Under the pieces are notes generated by a model. It was given only the letters and a program-made list of their open reading frames with translations, had not been told where the DNA came from and did not search any database. A stretch of 10,572 bases of DNA from Dehalococcoidales bacterium (lineage in GTDB: Bacteria; Chloroflexota; Dehalococcoidia; Dehalococcoidales; Fen-1064): the NCBI GenBank assembly GCA_028712845.1, contig JAQTPO010000067.1, forward strand, positions 1 through 10,572, read 5' to 3'. This document shows positions 5,757-10,572 of this stretch, piece after piece. Positions within the stretch are counted from its first letter, which is position 1. Each line of letters opens with the position of its first letter. The translations under genes and the position numbers were made by a program.

Positions 5757-6437
5757 TTACTCTTTTTTAGGCGCCCCTATCGGCGGACGGCGGAGGTAGA
5801 TTGGCTGTAGAGTGGCGGCGTTATCAACTTTTCCGGCTTGTAACCGCTGGTGTCCCAGTTCCGCCAGAAAGCCGGCGCGTCTTATATCGGTTATTGCCGG
5901 AGGAATGACGGCTTTCTCTTCGAGTAGTGCCTTGAGCTGGTCGGCAATCGCCGGCACATATTCACCGCAAAACAAGGTCTTTTTAATTGTTTGTGAACAG
6001 AGATGCTCGATAGTCACAATATCTGCCGCAACCAGTTGTTGCCACCTGCCATATTTTTTCTGATATGTCGCCGTGGCAATCTCGCTTCTGCCTGCATTAA
6101 AGATAGCGCAGACCGGCAGACCTGTTTCCGCATATTGATAAGCGGCAACTTCCAGACTATTGATGCCGATAATCGGTATTCCCAGACTGAAGGCAAGTCC
6201 TTTGGCGGCGCTGACGCCGACTCTCAAACCGTTAAAACTGCCGGGACCCAGTGCCACAATAATGGCGGCGAGCGCTTTCTGATTGGTTTTTGTCAGTTCA
6301 AAAAGATGCGCCAAATTTGGTAAGAGCTGTGTGGTATGATTCTGCCCGGAACGCCAGGTAAGTTCAGCCAGCGTGGTTTCATCGCGTACCAGCGCCAGGC
6401 TGGCGGTATCGGTCGAGGTATCTATTGCCAGTAGCAC
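5757..6437 (-). CDS. tsaB: tRNA t6A biosynthesis protein TsaB
   Basis: A 226-residue ASKHA-fold protein, partner of TsaD and TsaE in making N6-threonylcarbamoyladenosine at position 37 of ANN-decoding tRNAs. The signature is clear: M-L-L-A-I-D-T-S-T-D-T-A-S-L-A-L at the start, H-T-T-Q-L-L-P at 34-40, and G-P-G-S-F-N-G-L-R-V-G at 64-74 (Asn where Thr is usual). The C-terminal PIYLRRP motif is also typical. It starts with a GTG directly after the tsaE stop, with GGGAGG seven bases upstream, so the two are tightly linked. Neither tsaD nor rimI follows; the toxin-antitoxin cassette does. Confidence 0.95.
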   Translation of the reverse strand: MLLAIDTSTDTASLALVRDETTLAELTWRSGQNHTTQLLPNLAHLFELTKTNQKALAAIIVALGPGSFNGLRVGVSAAKGLAFSLGIPIIGINSLEVAAYQYAETGLPVCAIFNAGRSEIATATYQKKYGRWQQLVAADIVTIEHLCSQTIKKTLFCGEYVPAIADQLKALLEEKAVIPPAITDIRRAGFLAELGHQRLQAGKVDNAATLQPIYLRRPPIGAPKKE

Positions 6438-6926
6438 TTATTTGCCTCCCTGCGGACAAGGAATCGAGTTCTTTAGTCGTTTTACCAGTCTGATGTAGCG
6501 CTCTCCCTTCGGTTCGATAACGAAATTGCGCTCATTATCCGAGACATAATCAATCTTAATCAGAAGGTGGTCGTCCGGTAATACCGTCAATCCTTTATTC
6601 GCCCATTCGATGACGCACACGCCCTTACCGTACAGGTAGTCGTCCAGCCCGAGGTCGCTAATCTCGGCAATGTTGTCCAGGCGGTAGAAATCCATGTGAT
6701 AGAGCGGCAGGCGTCCATGCAGTTCACGCATAATGACAAAGGAAGGGCTGAGCGTATATTCCTGAATATCGAGTCCCCATGCAATGCCCTGCGTGAGGCA
6801 GGTCTTGCCGGCGCCCAGTTCCCCGATAAGCAAAAATATATCCCCGGGTTCAGCCAGCCTACCGATACTCATACCGAGTTGCTGGGTCTGTTTCGCACTA
6901 TGAGTGACTAATTTAAGTGTATTCAT
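6438..6926 (-). CDS. tsaE: tRNA t6A biosynthesis ATPase TsaE
   Basis: A 162-residue P-loop ATPase. Walker A is G-E-L-G-A-G-K-T at 35-42, followed by L-T-Q-G-I-A-W-G-L, then the family S-P-S-F (60-63) and Y-H-M-D-F-Y-R-L (76-83). TsaE hydrolyses ATP to recycle the TsaB-TsaD complex in t6A synthesis. I start it at the ATG at 6926 (MNTLKLVT). The ATG at 6947 lies inside the arm of a repeat element and has no ribosome site. Even at 6926 the ribosome site is weak (GCGGAAA). Its stop abuts the tsaB GTG. Confidence 0.93.
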   Translation of the reverse strand: MNTLKLVTHSAKQTQQLGMSIGRLAEPGDIFLLIGELGAGKTCLTQGIAWGLDIQEYTLSPSFVIMRELHGRLPLYHMDFYRLDNIAEISDLGLDDYLYGKGVCVIEWANKGLTVLPDDHLLIKIDYVSDNERNFVIEPKGERYIRLVKRLKNSIPCPQGGK

Positions 6927-6942
6927 ATCATTTTCCGCGATT

Positions 6943-7036
6943 GTCATACTGAGTCCCGATGCAGTCGGGACGAACGTATCTCATGGCGGGGAAGCCCATC
7001 CACCCGGAGATTGCTTCGCTATGCTCGCAATGACAT
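6943..7036 (-). repeat. Small repeat-like element with inverted ends
   Basis: This about 94-base stretch fills the gap between thiL and tsaE. Its ends are imperfect inverted repeats: TGTCATACTGAG at the left and CTCGCAATGACA at the right match at 9 of 12 positions. Inside is the hairpin GTCCCGATGCAGTCGGGAC (6953-6971) and the stretch GAGATTGCTTCGCTATGC. The end sequences resemble interspersed repeats common in genomes of this kind, from memory. Strand is arbitrary. A second hairpin of the same type is at 10042-10060. Confidence 0.6.
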
Positions 7037-7047
7037 TTCTAAACAGT

Positions 7048-8073
7048 TTAACTTTCCTTTGTGTTATTGGTGAAATGGTCCCAGCCTGTCTTCTTTAAAT
7101 TAAATTGTTTGCCTTGACTATCGACCAGTGTTACCCTGCCGACTTTTTCAGCCGTGATTTCCCCGATGACCGTCACCGGACACGGAATCGTTTTTTTAAC
7201 TTTATTCATCACCCGCGGGCTGGCGGTGAAAAGCAACTCGTAGTCCTCACCGCCGGTTAAAGCCAGTTCCAGCGCCTGCTTACCAAAACATTCTTTGACT
7301 GCCGCTGCCACCGGCACGAGGTCGATATTAATCTGGGCGCCGACTTTACTTTCCTGGCAGATGTGTGTCAGGTCACCTACCAGTCCATCGCTGATATCCA
7401 TACCGCATTTGACACTATTCTCTACGAGAAGCCGTCCTTCAGTAAGGCGCGGGAATGGTTTGAGGTGTGCTTGTCCGAGTTGTGCCATCGATTTCGAGGC
7501 AAATTTAAGGTGTTTGGTCAGCATTGCCAGTCCGGCGGCAGATGCACCCAGGTAGTTGGTGACGGCGATTTGTTCGCCGGGTTTTGCGGCTGAGCGTCTG
7601 AGAAGGTGTTTATTATTTGCACCGGCGCTTCCCAGAACGGTGACGCTGATAAAAACAAAAGGAGAGCTGACGGTATCCCCGCCGACGATGGCGACACCGC
7701 ACTTGTTTGCCAGTTCCAGCATCCCCTTATAGAGGGTAATGACATCCTCCACATCCGTACTGCCCGGCAGTCCCAGAGAAACCAGAGCATAAAGGGGCAA
7801 GCCGCCCATTGCGGCAATATCGCTGAGATTGACTGCCAGTGATTTCCAACCGAGTTCTTCCCATTTAGTGTATGACAACGAGAAGTGAATATCCTGGACG
7901 AGCGAATCTACCGTCGCCATCTGAATGGAATTGTCGCTGAGATAGGCAGTAGCATCATCGCCGATGCCCGCAATCAGCCGACGCCAGGCTTCTCTTTCTT
8001 TGTTTTCGGCTTTGTCAGCCATCCGGGAAAGCCGCTTAATCAGCCCGAACTCCCCGATTTCCGAGACCTTCAT
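7048..8073 (-). CDS. thiL: Thiamine-monophosphate kinase
   Basis: A 341-residue ThiL, which phosphorylates thiamine monophosphate to the active cofactor thiamine diphosphate. Motifs in order: M-K-V-S-E-I-G-E-F-G-L-I at the start, G-I-G-D-D-A-T, a T-V-D-S-L-V-Q-D-I-H-F metal/nucleotide segment, L-S-D-I-A-A-M-G-G, I-V-G-G-D-T, M-D-I-S-D-G-L-V-G-D-L and L-T-G-G-E-D-Y-E-L-L-F. The start is the ATG at 8073. The in-frame codon at 8148 would add 25 residues translated from the terminator and promoter region. There is no ribosome site before 8073, but a good -10 box lies six bases upstream. It heads the thiL-tsaE-tsaB unit. Confidence 0.95.
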   Translation of the reverse strand: MKVSEIGEFGLIKRLSRMADKAENKEREAWRRLIAGIGDDATAYLSDNSIQMATVDSLVQDIHFSLSYTKWEELGWKSLAVNLSDIAAMGGLPLYALVSLGLPGSTDVEDVITLYKGMLELANKCGVAIVGGDTVSSPFVFISVTVLGSAGANNKHLLRRSAAKPGEQIAVTNYLGASAAGLAMLTKHLKFASKSMAQLGQAHLKPFPRLTEGRLLVENSVKCGMDISDGLVGDLTHICQESKVGAQINIDLVPVAAAVKECFGKQALELALTGGEDYELLFTASPRVMNKVKKTIPCPVTVIGEITAEKVGRVTLVDSQGKQFNLKKTGWDHFTNNTKES

Positions 8074-8079
8074 AGCGGA

Positions 8080-8088
8080 ATTATAACA
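8080..8088 (-). promoter_or_regulatory. Extended -10 promoter of thiL (leaderless?)
   Basis: On the minus strand, TGT followed by a perfect TATAAT (8080-8085) lies only six bases before the thiL ATG. This is an extended -10 element. A start seven bases below it would fall on the ATG itself. The -35 position reads TTCCCC, a poor match, which an extended -10 can tolerate. Confidence 0.45.
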
Positions 8089-8120
8089 CAGGAATGAGAT
8101 GAGGGGAAAAAGGTATTCGG

Positions 8121-8157
8121 TAAAAAGAAGCCCCTTTCTTTGCAGCAAGGGGCTTCT
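8121..8157 (-). terminator. Rho-independent terminator of the SDR operon
   Basis: An 11-bp stem (AGAAGCCCCTT at 8126-8136 with AAGGGGCTTCT at 8147-8157) and ten-base loop is followed on the minus strand by TTTTTA. It is 24 bases below the second SDR stop and separates that operon from thiL. On the plus strand no T tract follows, so it acts in one direction. Confidence 0.88.
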
Positions 8158-8180
8158 CAGTAAATCGTGATGAATCAGGA

Positions 8181-8927
8181 CTAGGGATGTGCCATAATAG
8201 CGCCGTCAACAAACAGGAACTGTCCGGAAACGAAGTCGGTAGCATCCGAAGCCAGATAGACCACCAGTGGTCCAATTTCCTCCGGTTTGCCGTAACGCTT
8301 TAAGGGCAGATAGCGTAAAATGCTCTCGTCAATCTCTTTATCGGAACCGGCGAACCATCCCGTGCCGATGGCATTGACGGTGATGCCTTTTTCCGCCCAC
8401 TCCAGAGCCAGCGCCCGTGAAAGTTCCAGCACGGCGCCCATAGAGGTACAGTAAGCCGTACCGTTGACAATGCCTCTTTCTGCCAGGCAGGAGATGATAT
8501 TGATGATTCTACCCTTTTTCTGGGCAAGCATCTGTTTCCCTACCGCCCGACAGCTACTCACTACTGAATTCAGGTTATAGTCCATAGCCTTCTGCCAATC
8601 AGCGTCTTTCATCTCCAGGAACGGCGCGAAGAATGTGATATCGGTGGCATTTACAAGTACATCGATTTTTCCCAGTTCGGCAATGGCTTGCTGAATGCTT
8701 TTCTGTATTTGCTGCGGGTTCGAAATATCGGTGGAATAAACAGAGACTTTTCTGCCGGCTTTGCGAGCCAATTCTACCGTCTCATCCAGTTTCGGCGATT
8801 TTTTGGCGATGATGGCAATGTCCGCCCCGGCAGATGCCAGCGCGTCGACTACCGCTTTGGTCCAGAATTTACTCTCTCCGACAACGATGGTTTTTTTACC
8901 ATTCAGAACAAAATCTTTAGCCGTCAT
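8181..8927 (-). CDS. Degenerate short-chain dehydrogenase/reductase
   Basis: A 248-residue classical-SDR fold, but key sites are changed. The cofactor motif TGxxxGxG is replaced by V-G-E-S-K-F-W-T near 16-23. The usual NNAG reads V-N-A-T-D (92-96). The catalytic Ser146 and Tyr159 remain, but the YxxxK lysine is Met163 (Y-C-T-S-M). The PG turn after the last core strand reads T-G. The rest of the fold is well preserved (DISNPQQIQ, LSRALALEWAEKGITVNAI, RYGKPEEIGPLVVYLASDATDFVSGQ, VDGA), so this is not a decaying pseudogene. Its ATG overlaps the stop of the upstream intact SDR as ATGA. I infer a non-catalytic or altered partner subunit of that SDR. A strong terminator follows. Confidence 0.9.
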   Translation of the reverse strand: MTAKDFVLNGKKTIVVGESKFWTKAVVDALASAGADIAIIAKKSPKLDETVELARKAGRKVSVYSTDISNPQQIQKSIQQAIAELGKIDVLVNATDITFFAPFLEMKDADWQKAMDYNLNSVVSSCRAVGKQMLAQKKGRIINIISCLAERGIVNGTAYCTSMGAVLELSRALALEWAEKGITVNAIGTGWFAGSDKEIDESILRYLPLKRYGKPEEIGPLVVYLASDATDFVSGQFLFVDGAIMAHP

Positions 8928-9766
8928 GCCAGTGCCTCCTTCAGTGTCATTGCCGGCGCATAGCCGGTGGTGGCATAGCCTCCGGTCAAACCGGCGCCGT
9001 CCGCCGGGAAAAGCCCGCCGCTGATATAATCCGAGGCATCGGAGACGAGGAACAGCGCCATGTGCCCGATGTCATCCGGCACGCCGGCATGTCCCACCGG
9101 GATGAATAGTTTTCTCTTGCCGGCGGCTCTGGCTTCAGCCATACATTTTTGCATTTCAGGGGGTTGGTTATCGAACGTATCGACAAAGCCGGGCACGATG
9201 CAGTTCACCCGGATATTATAAGGCGCCAGGCTGGTGGCTAAGACGCGGGTTAACTGGAGGACACCACCTTTCGCCGTTGCGTACATATAAAGGTCGCGCT
9301 GTCCCCGGTAACCTTCTCCGGAGGCGACATTGATAATCTTGCCGCTTTTCCGGTCAGCGAAATACTTGCTGACGGCGCGGGAGCAATAAAAAGCGCTGGA
9401 AAGATTGACATCGATGCCGCGGCGCCACTCCGCATCGCCGATGTCCCAGATGGGTTTGGGAGGGTCGCTTCTTACGATGCCCGCGTTATTGATGAGGGCG
9501 TCAATCCTGCCCATTTCGGCGAGGGCGCGCTCTATCAATTTATTCACCTGAGTGGAATCGGTGACATCGGTGGAGATTGGCAGGCTTCTTACACCTAGTT
9601 TGCGTACTTCCTGTGCGGTTTCTTCGAGGGGCCCGATGCGCCGGGCGGCAACCACGATGTCCGCTCCCTCTTTTGCCAGATTAAAACACATAGACCTGCC
9701 GAGTCCTGTGCCGCCGCCGGTGATGACGACAACCTTGCCTTCCAGAGTTCCTTTTTGTGGACTCAT
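8924..9766 (-). CDS. Short-chain dehydrogenase/reductase (intact active site)
   Basis: A 280-residue classical SDR with all key sites: T-G-G-G-T-G-L-G (16-23) for the dinucleotide, A-A-R-R at 40-43 (the basic pair after strand 2 suggests NADP(H) preference), N-N-A-G (93-96), Asn121, Ser149, and Tyr162/Lys166 in Y-A-T-A-K. The length exceeds the usual 250 because of an insert near 200-220 and a Gly/Ala-rich C-terminal tail. The substrate is unknown; a hydroxyacyl or alcohol/ketone redox step is likely for the family. The ATG at 9766 is chosen because AAGGAGG lies eight bases upstream; the ATG at 9787 precedes that site. It is coupled to the next SDR by a 4-bp overlap. Confidence 0.95.
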   Translation of the reverse strand: MSPQKGTLEGKVVVITGGGTGLGRSMCFNLAKEGADIVVAARRIGPLEETAQEVRKLGVRSLPISTDVTDSTQVNKLIERALAEMGRIDALINNAGIVRSDPPKPIWDIGDAEWRRGIDVNLSSAFYCSRAVSKYFADRKSGKIINVASGEGYRGQRDLYMYATAKGGVLQLTRVLATSLAPYNIRVNCIVPGFVDTFDNQPPEMQKCMAEARAAGKRKLFIPVGHAGVPDDIGHMALFLVSDASDYISGGLFPADGAGLTGGYATTGYAPAMTLKEALA

Positions 9767-9814
9767 AAGATAAGCCTCCTTCCTCAATCATTCATTTCAC
9801 AGAGAGATGGGTGA

Positions 9815-9889
9815 TGGAGCGGAAGACGAGGTTCGAACTCGCGACCTCCTCCTTGGCAAGGAGGCGTTCTACCACTGAACTACTTCCGC
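9815..9889 (-). tRNA. tRNA-Gly(GCC), CCA encoded
   Basis: On the minus strand a complete cloverleaf begins GCGGAAG and ends CTTCCGC, discriminator T, then CCA. The anticodon arm CCTCC-TTGCCAA-GGAGG gives anticodon GCC. The T arm has GAG-GTTCGAAC-CTC type pairing. It is three bases downstream of tRNA-Phe and 48 bases upstream of the first SDR gene. Confidence 0.96.
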
Positions 9890-9892
9890 AGG

Positions 9893-9968
<76 letters not shown>

Positions 9969-9983
9969 ACGGCAACAAGACTT

Positions 9984-10013
9984 ATTGTATATTTTGATGG
10001 GAAACGGTGTCAA
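9984..10013 (-). promoter_or_regulatory. Promoter of the tRNA-Phe/tRNA-Gly unit
   Basis: On the minus strand a perfect TTGACA (10008-10013) is 18 bases from TACAAT (9984-9989). Transcription would start about 8-10 bases before the tRNA-Phe 5' end. No terminator is seen between tRNA-Gly and the SDR genes, so the SDRs may be read from this promoter too. Confidence 0.7.
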
Positions 10014-10041
10014 GCAGAGGTTGCACGTATGCCTGCTGCGA

Positions 10042-10098
10042 GTCCCGGCGCAATCGGGACAAAGTAATCCCCCGTATCATTCTGGAGAAGTCCAGAAT
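10042..10098. repeat. Two tandem hairpins, interspersed-repeat-like
   Basis: The first hairpin GTCCCGGCGCAATCGGGAC (10042-10060) matches the one at 6953-6971 at most positions, including all stem bases but one. The second is ATTCTGGA-GAAG-TCCAGAAT (10079-10098), an 8-bp perfect stem with a four-base loop. They occupy the otherwise gene-free region between the tRNAs and the transporter (9969-10219), in which I see no coding frame. No T tract follows either stem, so they do not look like terminators. Confidence 0.6.
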
Positions 10099-10160
10099 CC
10101 AGTTGTAGCTTTCCGGGATCACAGCCTGCGATGTAATGACAGTTGTGAAGATGTCTCTCT

Positions 10161-10190
10161 TTGATTCTTGGCATATGTTTATAATATGAT
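10161..10190 (+). promoter_or_regulatory. Possible promoter of the MFS transporter
   Basis: TTGATT (10161-10166) and TATGAT (10185-10190) are 18 bases apart. A TATAAT (10180-10185) overlaps but has no matching -35. The palindrome AATAT-G-ATATT (10183-10193) covers the -10 and could be an operator. The region is AT-rich, so the call is tentative. Confidence 0.4.
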
Positions 10191-10219
10191 ATTGTTTCAT
10201 ACTTGTGGAGGATGACTGG

Positions 10220-10572
10220 ATGACCGAACCCTTGTTAGTCGATGAAAGCCGCAAGAAAATACTCGGTATGCATCCGAATGTTTTCTTTATGGGCATGGTA
10301 AGCTTGCTGACCGATATCGGCAGTGAGCTGATTTTTACTCTTGTCCCGCTCTTTCTGAGGAACATACTGGGCGCCACCTCTACGATGGTCGGTCTGGTAG
10401 GCGGCATATCGGAAAGCGCCGATTCCTTCTTCCGTATTTTCAGCGGCTGGCTCAGCGATAAAAGCGGCAAGCGTAAACCGCTGGCGGTGCTGGGTTATGG
10501 TTTTTCTACTCTTGCCAAGCCTTTTATGCTCATTGCGAATACCTGGGGCGCAGTAGCGGGCATCAGATTCGG
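10220..10572 (+). CDS. MFS transporter (partial, N-terminus only)
   Basis: The first 117 residues of a major facilitator superfamily permease are in the window; the rest lies beyond the right edge. A cytoplasmic N-terminus (MTEPLLVDESRKKILG) is followed by a first membrane helix (about 21-48), a second (about 55-75), and the MFS motif A between helices 2 and 3, G-W-L-S-D-K-S-G-K-R-K-P (76-87). Helix 3 begins at 88. T-D-I-G-S-E in helix 1 recalls a branch of drug- or metabolite-efflux carriers, but the substrate cannot be given. GGAGG lies eight bases before the ATG at 10220; the ATG at 10212 meets a stop after two codons. Confidence 0.93.
   Translation, partial: MTEPLLVDESRKKILGMHPNVFFMGMVSLLTDIGSELIFTLVPLFLRNILGATSTMVGLVGGISESADSFFRIFSGWLSDKSGKRKPLAVLGYGFSTLAKPFMLIANTWGAVAGIRF

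Noticed and set aside
8074..8148. 25-residue N-terminal extension of ThiL
   Set aside because: It would be translated from the terminator stem and the TATAAT box of its own promoter.
8074..8180. TPP riboswitch upstream of thiL
   Set aside because: The space is filled by a terminator of the previous operon and an adjacent promoter; the conserved TPP aptamer sequences are not seen.
8181..8927. The second SDR as a decaying pseudogene
   Set aside because: The frame is intact, full length, coupled to its neighbour and conserved outside the active site, which fits a specialised subunit better.
9982..10470. A 162-codon minus-strand open frame
   Set aside because: It is antisense to the MFS transporter start and crosses its promoter and the hairpin repeats; the translation has no recognisable family feature.

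Overview
The window is a compact bacterial chromosome segment of mostly housekeeping genes, with genes on both strands but a strong bias to the minus strand. The gene content (rpsF-ssb-rpsR-rpmH-rnpA-yidD in one run, a stand-alone rsfS, thiL with tsaE and tsaB), the protein flavours, the frequent GTG/TTG starts and the short interspersed hairpin repeats fit an anaerobic Chloroflexota lineage such as Dehalococcoidia. That placement is inference from memory of those genomes; no alignment was run.

Layout. Positions 1-2914 hold one minus-strand operon, read right to left: promoter near 2885-2914, rpsF (S6), ssb, rpsR (S18), rpmH (L34), rnpA (RNase P protein), yidD, and then the start of a beta-propeller lipoprotein that runs off the left edge. 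Positions 2945-3484 are a plus-strand unit: promoter, tRNA-Asp(GTC) and rsfS. It converges on, and overlaps by 7 bp, the minus-strand unit 5058-3478: hot-dog thioesterase, HAD phosphatase, ndk. Positions 5166-5696 are a complete RHH antitoxin/RelE-type toxin cassette with a textbook promoter. Positions 5757-8085 carry thiL, a small repeat element, tsaE and tsaB (t6A tRNA modification). Positions 8121-9766 carry two overlapping short-chain dehydrogenase (SDR) genes ended by a strong terminator. They lie downstream of tRNA-Gly(GCC) and tRNA-Phe(GAA), whose promoter (9984-10013) may drive all four. At the right edge a plus-strand MFS transporter begins at 10220 and is cut by the window end.

How it works together. 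The left operon joins ribosome assembly, single-strand DNA binding, tRNA 5' processing and membrane-protein insertion. RsfS, three tRNAs and TsaB/TsaE add further translation functions. ThiL (thiamine diphosphate), Ndk (NTP balance) and the HAD/thioesterase pair are metabolic. The SDR pair looks like one functional module made of an intact and a degenerate subunit.

I see no large undescribed system here. The points most worth a second look are: the SDR pair in which one member lacks the catalytic lysine and the glycine-rich cofactor motif; rnpA and rsfS reading frames with no ATG/GTG/TTG at the expected start; a tandem octamer inside the toxin-antitoxin promoter; two genes whose extended -10 boxes sit so close to the ATG that leaderless mRNAs are likely; and two short repeat elements sharing a 19-base hairpin motif.
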